A stretch of DNA of 64,000 bases from Patiria pectinifera (GCA_029964075.1 CM057136.1:10230001-10294000); one strand, 5' to 3'. Positions 13,215 to 36,977 are shown, counted from the first letter of the stretch. Program-made: numbers and translations. Notes: a model not told the origin generated them from the sequence alone.

Positions 13215-15722
13215 TTTGGGGCAGTCTACCGCCAGGCGCAGCAGGGGAACAACTTTATTCGCGGGCGGTCTTACGCCAGCAGCTCTCGCGCCAGCACACA
13301 CGGGAACAGGGCAGGGGAAGGAAAACGGGGCACCTCTTAATCAAACACGGGACTCTCCTCTTTAGGTTGACATTCCTTTATGATAATCTACTCAGACAGC
13401 CTGCAAATCATCTCTAGACCTTGACAGGTGTTGGTCACCTTTCCAGATGTCTCCCCTAAACATGTGCGGGTTTCCTAAACAGGTTTCCTGTACAGGTTAT
13501 AAATCTTCCCCCACTAGGTTAACGTCCACTCACCACTACGGCCTCGCTACTTATTCCCGTGGACGGTCAGACACACGCGAAAAATATTTAAAAAAATTAT
13601 CAAATATAATAATGACACGGTCCGCCTGTCCTCAATAATCGAATATAAATATCTAAAGTGCGGGGACACCCCCCCGTAAAAAAATCCAATCCTGGATCCG
13701 CCCCTGAACGCACCCGATAGCTCTAAAAAGCCTGCATAATAATAGTGTTCACTGTTGCGTAACTCTAAGTACATTTAGCACAAGATGTTTAATTTCCCGT
13801 CGTCAAATACCAACGGTACCTTAGCTTAATCGGTAAGCTCTGCGGCTGGTACTGTCCGTGAGTTCCAGGTTGGCGTCTTCGTACAGGTTCAGGGCATGTG
13901 GTCCACTCGGAGGATCAGGGCTTAGGGTGCCGCCCTGTTCCTCCCTTAGCTCTTTGCTTTTACATGGCGCCTGGCCCTCCGGGGTTACATGGATGGACAG
14001 GGAAGGAAGTGTGTATTGGTCGGGGACGCCGAGAACCCGGAAGAGAACTAAGGGGTTGGCTGGGGCATTGTTATGGCTCAGACCGACCCCTGAAAGCTTG
14101 GCTAGCACATAACTTTTTGATTTTTTTTTAATCCTGTATTTTTTTTTAACTTTGCTTTAGTTGGATATTTACATCTGCCCGGCAGGTCTCTGGTAGTATT
14201 TAAAAAGGAATCAAAGGTATACGTCGTGAATCTATGAATATTAAATAATTGATTATTATCAAAATTCAGTTTCGTTCGATCAATATGACTACGGTAACCG
14301 TTCATTTTACGTCAATTGGTAAATTTTGTAGAAGTTAAAAAGAATCCAAAAAAAATCGCCCCAAATTTTGGCCTCAGAAAAAAAAGGTTTTTTTTTAATG
14401 CTTGACATCGACATGAGCTGATTTTTTGGCTTCAATTAATTAATTTGGATTTTCGAATTAAGAGCGGGATGCTCGGATCCTTATTCGTTTTGAATAGTGT
14501 GCGCAATTTCAGAACTGGAGCGCGCAATTTAAAACCAACTTTTCAAACTGTGTAAAGGTCTGCAAACTAGCTGGATATTTTTGTTCCTACTTTCCCGATA
14601 TCTTTGGCGCCTATTTTACCCAGCAGCGCACCCAGGATTTAGCTTGGGGGAGGGGGGATGTTCACAATTTTTGTGGTTTTTTTTTTTCAAACTAATTGGG
14701 TGGTTTTTTTTTTGTGGGAGGGGGAAATATTTTGACGTTGGTGGCACCACTTACACCCCTATTATAATACTCGAAAATATGCCACATACATATCGGTCAA
14801 TTCGTGGACCAAAAATGAACCCCCAAAAAATATATATTACAAATTAGAAACCTCTACGAGTGGGAGGGGTCAACCCCCCCCCCCCTTGGGTGCGCCACTA
14901 ATTTCATCCACCTCTGGCCAGTGGCACAGCGGTAGAGGGGTGTTTGCAGAGTGGCAAATTGCAACTGCTAGCTACAGATTTTAAGAGCGAGCCAGGCGGG
15001 ACGTGCGAAGAAAATTCGGGCCGGCGACATCGCCCGGTCGTAAAAGCTTGTCTCGTCAGTCGGCAGGGATGAAGAGCGCCACCTACTGCCAAAGAGTGTC
15101 TATGAGTGTCCGCTTTCAACAGTGCCCCTATAGGTGCAATGAATTGCCGTAGACTCCAATGATAAATTTCCCCACTTTAGAAATTCAAGAAAATAATCAC
15201 AATTTGCTCTCTATAAGGTGTTCGAGACATGCATTAAAAGTAAAGCTTAGTTTGATCGTCTTTCTATTTTTTCCTCAATTTTTTGCTGGTAATCTGATTG
15301 TAAGTTGGGAGAAATTTCCATCAAGAAAATAATCACAATTTGCTCTCTATAAGGTGTTCGAGACATGCATTAAAAGTAAAGCTTAGTTTGATCGTCTTTC
15401 TATTTTTCCTCAATTTTTTGTTGGTAATCTGATTGTAAGTTGGGAGAAATTTCCATCCGAATATGGTCACCCATCGCCATTTTGAAAAACGGCGCCTACA
15501 CTCCAATGCAAAATAGAGCGCTTTTAGAGCCCAAATTTCAAGCGAATTGCACAGAAATACAAGCTCACGTTCCTGTGCACGGCTTCCATCCTCACTGTTT
15601 ACGAACCCTCAAGTGCATGGCCCACAATATGCTCAAGTACTGAAGAATTTGAGGGCATGCAAATCGTGATTTGGCCGGCGTATGCTACTTCGGACCCATT
15701 TACTTACTGCCTCAACCCTTTA
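13215..15722. repeat. Array unit, copy 5, truncated
   Basis: It matches the other units up to CTGCCTCAACCCTTTA and then passes into unrelated sequence at about 15722. The two ~312-base AT-rich sub-repeats that complete the unit are missing. Confidence 0.93.
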
Positions 15723-16180
15723 TTTGTCGCGCTTTAAACACTGTATTGTTACGGTCATTATAGCTTCATTGGTTGACGGTTTCTTATGAAATTAAATCTC
15801 GTAATGTTAAACATAATGACAAATCACTACTTGAAAATTCAATTTAATGCATCTTTTTCCCCGATTGATGCCGACAGGAATAATAATTCATATTATGGGT
15901 GAAAACCGTGGAAGTCCACAATCCGCAAGCCAATGTCGGACCAACGGTGGCTGGGGATCGGCTTGTCGACATCAGCACGCCGACCCAAACCATTAGTACT
16001 AGTAGCATGCCTCCAGACCGAAATCGCCAAAGGACCATCAGCGGCAGGCAGCGGCAGGCAGCGGCATACCACCGGCGGTCTGCCGCTCCAAAACCGCCAG
16101 CGGACCACCAGCAGCAATCAACGTTCGCCGCTGCCTGCAAACTATGCAGAAATTCCTTAAAAAGGAGCATCAATCAACAT
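15723..16180. other. Array flank, no gene recognised
   Basis: Unique-looking sequence after the array breakpoint. At 15900-16160 it is GC-rich, with a short GGCAGC direct repeat near 16045-16065. Open frames occur on both strands there, but none has recognisable protein features. Confidence 0.5.
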
Positions 16181-17030
16181 TCAAACACCCAATATTTTGA
16201 TTGATTTTGGCAAAATTCATCGATTTTTACAGGAAAAAATCATCCTTTTTGACTGATTTCACCCCAATTTTTCGTCGAAGTTTCATTGTGAAAAGCACGT
16301 CTGTCAAGAAATTGAATTGGAATGTGTTCTTTGGTCCTTCATAAAGTTTGAAGCGTTTTGATTTTTTGGCCAAAATTGAGAAAAAAAAATGCTTGCTTTT
16401 TTAGGCACTTTGCCAAAAATTAACTTTTCATAACACCCAATACCGAAACGGTTTGAGCAAAAATCATCAATTTTTAAAGAAAAAAATCATCATTTTTGTC
16501 TGATTTCACCCCAAGTTTTCGTTGAAATTTCAATTGTTGGCTAAATTGAAACAAAAAATACACATAATGCAAGGGGTTCGCCTACATTTTGGAGAAAAGT
16601 CAAATTCGCCAAATTTCATTAAAACTGTAAGGCTAACTTCTTACACTTCCTTCACTTTTGACCAAAAAATTAATTTTCCAACACATTCCAAATCGTTTTC
16701 TGGGCAGATGAGCTTTTTAAATTCAAATATCGACGAAAATTTGGGGCAAAATCAGTAACGTTTGTAAAATTATCTCTCCCCTCCCCTAAAAAAAGAGATG
16801 ATTTTGTCCAAAATCTTTAAAGTTTCGGATGTTTCAATATTGTCAGAGACAATTTTCCGCCAAATTTAATTTTAAAATGCAAGGCTAACCACTTGCCTTT
16901 GTTTTTCTTCATTTTTGGCCCCCCAAAAATGAAATTACCTCAAATTTGTAGGGAATATTCCTATTGGGCACCAAAACACATTTCAACTCCATTTTTTGAC
17001 CCAGCTGCACTTTAAAACAAAAATAGCTAA
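16180..17030. repeat. Diverged and inverted relatives of the array sub-repeat
   Basis: 16190-16550 reads as the reverse complement of the ~312-base array sub-repeat (conserved tokens such as TGATTTCACCCCAA and the reverse of TGACAGATGTGCTTTTC). 16560-17030 reads in the forward direction (AAGGCTAAC, ACACATTTCAA, CGACGAAAATTTGGGG). The polarity switch lies near 16550. Confidence 0.75.
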
Positions 17031-17539
17031 CAAACCAAAACAAAACAATCTGACCAGTTCCCATATTTGTCACAATTTTTCTTTAATAACAATTTCCAAT
17101 CTGTACATAACATTGTTGAAACCAAGGCAACAAAATATCTGTAAAAGGCCTTAATTTGTATGATGATTGGAGCATGGAGTTTGCCAAATGTAATTATGTT
17201 TAGCAGAATTACACTACGCAGTGTGCGACTTGAAAAAATCTTGGAGAAAAAAAAATGTTGTTTCAAATATGGGGCCGGGAAACATTTTTAGGCCAAAATC
17301 TATGCGAAAACTGCAAACGTTGCCAACTAAATATTGATACATTAAGCCCCACCCAAAGGTGCTTTAGCCTATCACAGCCCGACTAATGTTCGACATGCGT
17401 GCGCAGGATGTGGAGTGGGCGGGGCTAATGCGGAACAGTCAATTTCCACGGGTTATGCATCGACACACACAGCTCGTTTTTACTGCAGTATACTCGCGAT
17501 GACCTGCCCCTTTCCTTCTTTGGCTCCCTTTTGCTTGTA
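17031..17539. other. Intergenic, no feature recognised
   Basis: No gene-like frame or repeat recognised. A GGGCGGGGCTAATG word at about 17418 also occurs at 56261, so this may be another dispersed repeat. Confidence 0.4.
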
Positions 17540-17732
17540 CAGTCAAGTCTCGTTAATACAAACCCTGTTAATACAAAATTCTGGTTATAACAAACATAAA
17601 GCCTTAGTCCCGATTGTACATGTACATGCATGTGCACAATGAATGGGACTGATATTCCTCTTAATACAAAATTCTGATATAACAAACAATTTGGCTAGGT
17701 TCGAACGAGTTTGTATTAACGAGACTCGACTG
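17540..17732. mobile_element. Tc1/mariner-superfamily (pogo-like) MITE
   Basis: It begins CAGTCAAGTCTCGTTAATAC and ends with the near-perfect inverse, GTATTAACGAGACTCGACTG. Both ends are flanked by TA, the target duplication of this superfamily. At 193 bases it carries no transposase. A second, weaker inner pair of TTAATACAAAATTCTG motifs is present. Confidence 0.85.
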
Positions 17733-19508
17733 TACATGTACTGAACATTTTTTCTCTCCGCAGCTCCCATGAGGTTTGTATACGAAATTCTACCGAGGAC
17801 TATAGTGGCCATGCAGGTCCTCGGGTCCTTGAAATCTGACACATACGGTAAGTCTTTAGTCTCAATGGAAAACCGACCCTCCTAAGTGTGTATTTGTCTG
17901 CAATCGGGGACCCCCTATTGTCCCTCTTTTGTCTTCAATCTTTTAAGGAAGACCTCGCATCCATTTGTACATAATCGTAAATTGGGGACCTTCTGGAAAT
18001 TGGGGACCCTACTGTCCTCTCTTGCTCAACGTCCCCTATTGAATGCAGAAACAAACTCACACACAAAAAAGATCGCGAACGTGCGTTGGCAATTTTTGCT
18101 TCCTTGAAACTAGCCCCATCCCCCATATCATTAATTACTGGAGGAGTAGTTTTGAAAAATGATGTACTTCAAGGCTCGGAAATGGAAAGTAAGTACAAAT
18201 AAAAGCTCCGGAACAAATGGAATTGCAAATTCTAGCACGGGAAACGCTCATAAGATGTTTGGAAATTTCATGCAAGGTATTTTTCCCACTATTCTGGATA
18301 TAGTAACGATGAAGTAAAGTAGATAACGATAACAGAAAAAATCTATTACTGGAAAGTTTAATATAAAGTAAATTTTTATGTTTTACACACTTTTGCACAC
18401 GTACCCCTAAATCAAAACAAATCTCTCAGCTTTTGAGTTTTGAATGATGCACACGGCAACTCCACTAAGTATATATACATGTTTACAGGAAAAGCTAAAA
18501 ATAAATGATTTATTTTTCATTAGTAACATAAAGTCAGAATGGATATGAAATACGCCTTTTAAAAAAATGCTGTGGTTTTACCTTGGTAGAGGAAATTTTA
18601 ACAGGAATTTCAAATGGGTGGATTTTCCTACTTGGGTTGAGATTGCCATCAACCTTGTATCCAGGGCAGTGATTTAAGCCAAAGCATTTAAAAGCTGGTA
18701 AAAGCTGTCCAATTAGGAGGCATGCCCTGAGGAGTTCACCAATAGGCAAAGAGGGCTCGCTCATGAATATGCAACGAGATAAAGCAACCAATATCAATGG
18801 AGCATAAAGCACTCCCCAGACCACACCCACAAAACAAAATCAATGTATATATACACACCTTTATTCGCACACAAAATATTTATTTATTAATCAAATTAAT
18901 CAATCAACTTTTTATGCATAGAACTGACCCCAATTCAAGATTTACATTTAAGAACTACCTCGTGGTGAAAATTAAATAATTTAGCCAAAGCGAGGACTTG
19001 AAAGTATTTCTATGCTGGTTATTTGGTGTTTTGCAATTTGGAAGCTTCACAAACCAAACGACAACATGTTTTTGTTGTTGATGATGTGGCAATCTTGATG
19101 AATAAGCACTTTTATCTACTAGTCCACTGTGCACAGGAATAGCACCTCTATTGTTCATTTCCTACTTGAGAATGATACAGATTAAACAAAAAAGCTGCAC
19201 TGTAAAAATTAGGGGGAAAAAAGAATTAAAAAAAAAGAGTTGGGCACTTACATGGCCACCACCCAAAATTTGGTACTGTTTAATTTTAATCATTCGTTTC
19301 TATTTCAGAATAATTTTGTTAAAAACAAATACTAAAACCTCTCAACTGTCAAAGGCTAATGTAACATATACAAAGAGCTTTCTATTTGTGGTTCATAACA
19401 GTGAACTTTAAAAATACTGGGGTGCAATTAAGCTTGCGCGAACTCTGAATAACCTAGGTTGCCGCGTTGCATTGTCTAGCTGACATACATGCAACTTGGA
19501 TGCAAAGC
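17733..19508. other. Intergenic, no gene recognised
   Basis: AT-rich sequence with short, unsupported frames only. Nothing resembling a coding exon with splice sites was seen. Confidence 0.4.
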
Positions 19509-19911
19509 TTAAAGGCATATAGGATCATTTGCTTTTCATGCATTTTATTCGTTTCCAATAATAACGCCGCTCAAGATCCAAAGACGACTGTTGTAAACTT
19601 AGCCTATTGAAGTTTAAGCTCAGTGGATACTACACTTTTTGAGAGAACAGTGAACAAACCAGGCACAACCTTTCGTTCAAGAAACGCACTTTCGTTGATT
19701 GTCAATTGTACTCTTTATTTCCAGAAATCGGTCAATTGACTGATCATTGGAAATCACCTACATTTCTTGATTTCTTCCAAATGCCAGCCAGCCAGATGGA
19801 ATAAATTCACAGGGTGTTTAGTACCAGTACCATCTTTAATCCAAATAAGCGTTTCATAATTCTCTGGTGGGTTACTTTTGAGCTAAATAAAAATGATCCT
19901 TTATGCCTTAA
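19509..19911. mobile_element. TTAA-bounded MITE (AAAGGCATA family)
   Basis: The left end TTAAAGGCATATAGGATCAT and right end ATGATCCTTTATGCCTTAA are inverted repeats that include TTAA at each edge. Its interior (TGCATTTTATTCGTTT, CTCAAGATCCAAAGA) matches the element at 39172-39530. It lies downstream of the most distal GLUD1 C-terminal exon. Confidence 0.8.
19714..19719 (-). terminator. Candidate GLUD1 polyadenylation signal (AATAAA)
   Basis: AATAAA on the minus strand, about 320 bases after the stop codon of the distal C-terminal exon. It lies inside the 19509-19911 MITE. Another AATAAA is at 19544-19549. Cleavage here is inference. Confidence 0.35.
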
Positions 19912-20035
19912 ACAATGAGAAACAAAACCTGGATGCATGCGTAGTGTATCTTCAGTGCTTTAAAAACTTTGGCGGTCATCTCGGAACTCCACTCCGTTCA
20001 ATTTTTGGTTTAAGGGGGTCTCTGGCTTTGGCAGT

Positions 20036-31943
<11,908 letters not shown>

Positions 31944-32017
31944 CTGTCAGAAAATCAAAAGTTTCTGGGCATATTACGTACCAGTAGCTTACCAATGTTG
32001 AACATGGTCGGAAGTTA

Positions 32018-32491
32018 TTTTTTTCAAAAATGGATGGATTTGGGGGGTTAGTAGTTTATAGCAAATATTGTTACACTGACCTGTTTAAAGTTCTGCGTCC
32101 AAAGAAGCTGGAAAAACCAAGAAAAAAAATGCCCTGACCTTACCGGTACTTCAGACGAAACAGAGAAATTTATAGACGCTGGGGAATTGTCAGGTCAAGG
32201 AACCAGACTAGCTTGCTTGCCCCCGTTAATGGATGTGTAACCAATTGTAGACTAAATTTGGTATAAACTGTGGGCAGTATTTGGAAGAAAAAAAAATTGT
32301 CCAATGACGATCGGCCAACCATCGTTGGAAATTGATACAAAATTCCGCTGTTCTTGAAAATGACAGCGCTCCAGGTGCCATGATTTCACAGGATGCTTGA
32401 GACCATTATTCACTTACAGTCAAGTAAGGTATTTCACAATAATTTGGTAGTTCTGTTATTTTACGTTTGCAATGTTGCATATTACCTTTAA
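32018..32491. mobile_element. Palindrome-centred TTAA MITE, copy 2 (left end lost)
   Basis: It matches the 26819 copy from GGGGTTAGTA to a right-hand CCTTTAA end. The left inverted terminus is missing and the central palindrome has decayed (ACGATCGGCCAACCATCGT). Confidence 0.75.
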
Positions 32492-32824
32492 GTTTTTTGT
32501 TTTATTGTTTAATTGTTGATTTATTACTTTATACTTTCGAATTATTGGCTGCCTGACAATAATTCCGTTCTCGCAGGGTATAGGCTGGTTCCTGTCCCAC
32601 AATCAGTATCCATTACTGTACGGACCGGGAGCCAGTCTGCTCGCAAAGTGGATAGTTTTTGTGCCCAAAACCCAAAAAACAAAAAAATTCAGAGGGTTGC
32701 AGACATAAAAAAAGGAGGTTGGAAATTTATTAATAGAATAAAAACCCGGATATTTCTTGAAGAGCATTGGAGCGCAGCTTTAAGAAAAAATTTCCATTGT
32801 ATTTTGTCAGTTGTTATAAATACA

Positions 32825-33385
32825 AATATTGAGTGGTTCAGAGTGGAATGGGAGGAATATTATCGCAAGGTAAAATCTTGACTTTTCCATTTCACAAGGC
32901 GAAGCCAAGTGAACTGGAAAAGTCCACTTAATATTAATATATAATATTCCTCCCATTTCACTATTTAAAGCCACTCAGTATGTAACTGACATACAGTGTA
33001 CTGTGTATATAGACCCTTGCCATTTGATTTACAGTTAAAATGAACTCTTATTTGAATACAAAATTGGTAAGAAATGTATTTCTCTCTTCCACACCACCCC
33101 TTCACAAAATGTTTGAGCCCAACTCTGTAGCTACTGGCTTTTGCCAACAATACGCGCAATGCTCAACGCGCACACCAGTGACCAGCATGTATACATTTGC
33201 ACACAAATATTGCGCCATGGAACAAGGATGATCTTAACTGTTGAATAGTAAAATCCCATTCGCCATGGGCAAATGGGACTTTTTGAGCCCCAGCGTGTAA
33301 ATAATGTACATGTACTTGTGCAATAATAAATGTCACGTGATGCGAGTTCCACCAATCAAATGACACTGATCTGTATGTCAGTTGT
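32825..33385. mobile_element. Dispersed fold-back repeat (GGAGGAATATTATCGC family), copy 1
   Basis: Matches 46540-47065: an inner hairpin of GACTTTTCC..TTTCAC and its complement, TATTCCTCCCATTTCAC, then ATGTATTTCTCTCTTCCA and GTGATG.GAGTTCCACCAATC. 500-560 bases, no protein. Confidence 0.8.
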
Positions 33386-33728
33386 AAGATTCAATATCGA
33401 TTCTTGGAAAGAAATTAATGTTCAACCATAAAGCAAATTCAGCTCAAGGGTACAGTGATTGAAGATGAAATGGTCCAAATGAAAGCCAGCTCAATAATGA
33501 CCAGCACAGTCCTACCATCAGACCATGGTCCTACGGTACACAATCACTACCATTAGTACCAGCAAATCACTTGTTATCAAATGTGTCAGAGATAAGACTA
33601 CTGCATGAATATTTACCTGCCCCAGTGAGCACATTGATACACATTGTTAACACTATACACTTCACTTCTGGGCCAAGGCTTTGCCAAAGTACACTGTACA
33701 CTCTAGTGGAACACCAGCGAACAAAGAT

Positions 33729-33940
33729 TTAAAGGGAAGATACAACATTTGCAGGCATAAAAAACCCCGAAATTATCAAATTATTATGAAAAACCTTACT
33801 GGATTGCTACATGTAGGCATCCTGTAAAATCGTAGCTCCTGGTGTGCTGACATTTTCAAGTATTTTTCCAAAGCTGGTCGGCCTATTAGCGTTGGAAAAA
33901 AACTGGCTTTTTTTTTTTTTTTTTAAAATGCTTCTAATTT
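33729..33940. mobile_element. Palindrome-centred TTAA MITE, copy 3 (cut by gap)
   Basis: TTAAAGGGAAGATACAACAT at the left edge, then AGCTGGTCGGCCTATTAGCGT as a decayed palindrome. The copy runs into the run of N. Confidence 0.75.
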
Positions 33941-34440
33941 NNNNNNNNNNNNNNNNNNNNNNNNNNNNNNNNNNNNNNNNNNNNNNNNNNNNNNNNNNNN
34001 NNNNNNNNNNNNNNNNNNNNNNNNNNNNNNNNNNNNNNNNNNNNNNNNNNNNNNNNNNNNNNNNNNNNNNNNNNNNNNNNNNNNNNNNNNNNNNNNNNNN
34101 NNNNNNNNNNNNNNNNNNNNNNNNNNNNNNNNNNNNNNNNNNNNNNNNNNNNNNNNNNNNNNNNNNNNNNNNNNNNNNNNNNNNNNNNNNNNNNNNNNNN
34201 NNNNNNNNNNNNNNNNNNNNNNNNNNNNNNNNNNNNNNNNNNNNNNNNNNNNNNNNNNNNNNNNNNNNNNNNNNNNNNNNNNNNNNNNNNNNNNNNNNNN
34301 NNNNNNNNNNNNNNNNNNNNNNNNNNNNNNNNNNNNNNNNNNNNNNNNNNNNNNNNNNNNNNNNNNNNNNNNNNNNNNNNNNNNNNNNNNNNNNNNNNNN
34401 NNNNNNNNNNNNNNNNNNNNNNNNNNNNNNNNNNNNNNNN
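33941..34440. other. Assembly gap (500 N)
   Basis: Exactly 500 N, a conventional placeholder, so the true length is unknown. A GLUD1 presequence exon could lie here. The sequence just right of it belongs to the macrosatellite sub-repeat family. Confidence 0.99.
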
Positions 34441-34560
34441 TCGTCGACATTTCATTTTAAAAAGCACATCTGTCCAGAAATCGATGATTGGAATGTCTTC
34501 TAGGGACCTTTAGGCATTTTTCCAGCAAGTTTGATCCAATTTGATTGTTTGGCCAAAAAG
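34441..34560. repeat. Array sub-repeat relative beside the gap (reverse orientation)
   Basis: The reverse complement matches the array segment TTGCTGGAAA..ATGCC to ACAGATGTGCTTTTCAAAATG. The gap may therefore hold a satellite block that could not be assembled. Confidence 0.7.
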
Positions 34561-35215
34561 AAAGGGCGGAAAAAAGTTTGGGGGAAAAAATGGGCGGGGC
34601 AGACATTTTTGTTTGGGGGGGGGTACATAATTGATGTCTGTGCGGTGGATGGGGGAACTTCATTTGGGGGGGGATAGAAAAGTCGGTGATTTTTTTGAAG
34701 TTTATAAAATTTGTTTTGGGGGAATTCAGGGAGCGGAGGAAGAGTATGTGCTTAGGTTATGTAGCAAGTAGGGCATTTGAAGGGGGCAGAAAAACAGTTG
34801 GATTTTATTTGTTTAAGATTATTAAATTTGGGGGGAAATTCAAGGGGGAGGCAGATGATATTTTTGGGCTATATATTGCAGGTGGGCAGATAATGGTTTT
34901 GTATGGGGATGGGGTACGAAATCGGGGGGGGGGCAAAAAAGCTGGTAAGTAATTTTGTTTTTTTGGTTAAAATTATGGCATTGTTTTGGAGTAATTTAAA
35001 GCGGCGGGGTAGATAATTTTGGGGGGCTATTTTGTGGGGATGAGATTGTTTTTGTGGGGGGTGAGGTAAGATACAGGAGGGGACAATATTTTATATTTTT
35101 AGCAGGGCCGGCATGGGCATGAGCAAATTTTTTTTTGGGGGGGAGGGGGTTGGTAGGGGGAAGAGAGGGGACGGGGTATGGGTTAGATAATTTTGTGAGG
35201 GGGAATATTAACGTC
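34561..35215. other. G/T-rich, C-poor segment
   Basis: About 650 bases with many runs of 5-10 G and almost no C on the plus strand. It has several possible G-quadruplex clusters and no recognisable gene. Probably a decayed low-complexity part of a transposon. Confidence 0.6.
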
Positions 35216-36487
35216 CTTCTTTGGCATGGCACATCAAATGATGTTTAATTACTTCTTCATGCTCAAATTACTCCCTTGTAGATTAAAAATGAGAAGAAAA
35301 AATTACTCCAAAGTGATCAATTCCAACACAAACCTCAACAGAACAAGACTAAAATTTGCATATATTGGAGAAACATTTGTTTTGCAACTAAGTGAACCAA
35401 TACTCCCACCGTGTGAAAACAGACAATATTTTGAAAACAAGTTAAACTCGGAGGTTGATTTCAATCCTTTGCTGTCAAAATATCTATGGTGTATGGTCAT
35501 GTGCTATGAAAATGTTCGTCTTTATTTCATACAAACAAAGACACCTTGCCTAAACTTTTCTTCAAAAATCATTAAAAAAATTCTCGCAGAAAACTTTTCA
35601 TAACATGCCATCTCAAATCTCAAATGAAACAACTTCTTTAAACTCTTGACAATAATCTGTTATTTCGTCAGTTGTATTTTCTAGAAAATACACAACCATA
35701 AAGCTTTCGATTTGTATCATATACAGAAATATAAATACATGCAGCATATACCTTTACAAGAAGTATACATGTAAAAGTACATGTATCTGTATAATTACAT
35801 GTATATGATAGGCACATAGTACTGTAAAGATGTTACCACTTGGTACAGCACAAACTGCATTTGAAGTAAAAAGAATACATGTTTATTAAAGGTAAAAGTA
35901 TAGATGAATCTTGTTAGTGATTACTATATTTTGCAACCGAACCATTTTTTGATTATTTACAACTGTGCATCAACAAAACTCTGCATAGTACGGTACTATA
36001 ACGTCCTCGAGTGTTTGAAATTCTCATCTGTACTAGATGTCCTATGCTACATATCGTTCTCTGCTAAAGACGGTGAAAATGTGCATAGGCTGGTGTCAAA
36101 GTACCACACGACTTCAGTTTGATTGGCAAACCTCAGTTTTGATGAGCTTCAATTTCACATAGGTACTTCCTGGAACAGTAACCCTAATAAAAAAAATATA
36201 TCCCAATAAAAATATACGGAAAATTCTGTGAACAACGATAACATCATGATGGCCCAGAAAAAAATAAAGGGGGCGAAAATGAGGTGTCAGTAAATTGGGC
36301 TACAAATTAGGCAGAGGGTAGCTTAACGTGGGGGACTTGAACAAGTTCAAGGAAATCCCCAAGCTTTATCTATAAGGAAACTTTTAATGTGGCATTGTTA
36401 TAAACAACTATAATCTCATATTTCCAACCTTAAGCCACCTGACTACCTCATAAAAAATTCATTTGTGCTTAAAAGCATCCCAGAACG
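35216..36487. other. Intergenic, AT-rich, no gene recognised
   Basis: Contains short GTACATGTA-type words around 35765-35810 and an unsupported 125-codon frame at 35226-35603. No splice-linked exon was seen. Confidence 0.4.
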
Positions 36488-36977
36488 AAAAGGGAATATA
36501 CAACATTTGCAAACATTAAAAAACAAAAACTACCGAATAAGTATGAAATACATGTACCTTATAGTGAATGACAGTCTAAAGCATCCTGTAAAATCATGGC
36601 ACCTGTGGTGACATTTTCAAGAAAAGTGGTATCAATTTCCAACGCTGGTCGGCCGATCAGCGTTGGAAAAAACTATTTTTTTAAAATACTGCACCCAATT
36701 TACTATATTCAGTTAGTCTGAATTTTGTTTGCAATCCATTACACACCTGGACTGGTTCCCTGACCTTCAATTCCCTGATGTCTATAAATTGCTCCATCTC
36801 AATTTAAGTGGGGTCAGGGAACTAGACTACAGGAACATGATTGTTTTTCTTGGTTTTTCCATCATCTATGAACACAAAACTCAAACAAGTCAGTATTTGC
36901 TATAAAATACTCCCCCTCCCCCAATCCATTCATTTCTGAAAACTACAGCCAAAGCAAATGTTGTATATTCCCTTTAA
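36488..36977. mobile_element. Palindrome-centred TTAA MITE, copy 4
   Basis: AAAGGGAATATACAACAT at the left (flanking TTAA mutated) and ATTCCCTTTAA at the right. The central palindrome (CCAACGCTGGTCGG then CGATCAGCGTTGG) differs from the 27 kb copy at paired positions. It lies about 110 bases downstream of the phospholipase stop codon and may be transcribed in its 3' UTR. Confidence 0.85.

Larger units (their letters stand above)
1..15722. repeat. 3.3 kb macrosatellite tandem array (4.8 copies)
   Basis: Five head-to-tail copies of one unit: 1-3298, 3299-6605, 6606-9916, 9917-13214 and a partial 13215-15722. Unit lengths are 3298-3311 bases and copies are nearly identical outside homopolymer runs. 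The window opens inside a unit, so the array probably extends to the left. Each unit has a GC-rich part (unit start, plus the last ~110 bases of the preceding unit), a TTGGGTGCGCC-ended transposon-like insert, a 136-base internal duplication and two ~312-base AT-rich sub-repeats. I found no rRNA, 5S, snRNA or histone gene in it, and its reading frames resemble no protein I know. Function unknown. Confidence 0.97.

Noticed and set aside
1-15643. Repeated open frames of 60-110 codons in every array unit
   Set aside because: They are short, overlap on both strands, shift or vanish with homopolymer changes between units and match no family I know. They follow from the tandem repetition.
15899-16204. 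101-codon plus-strand frame and overlapping minus-strand frames
   Set aside because: Open frames on both strands arise from GC-rich repeat sequence (GGCAGC units). No start context, splice structure or recognisable domain.
33844-34503. Frames across the 33941-34440 and 59441-59940 gaps
   Set aside because: They consist almost entirely of undetermined residues.
35226-35603. 125-codon frame starting ATG
   Set aside because: AT-rich composition, no recognisable domain, no neighbouring exon. Length is within chance expectation over 64 kb.
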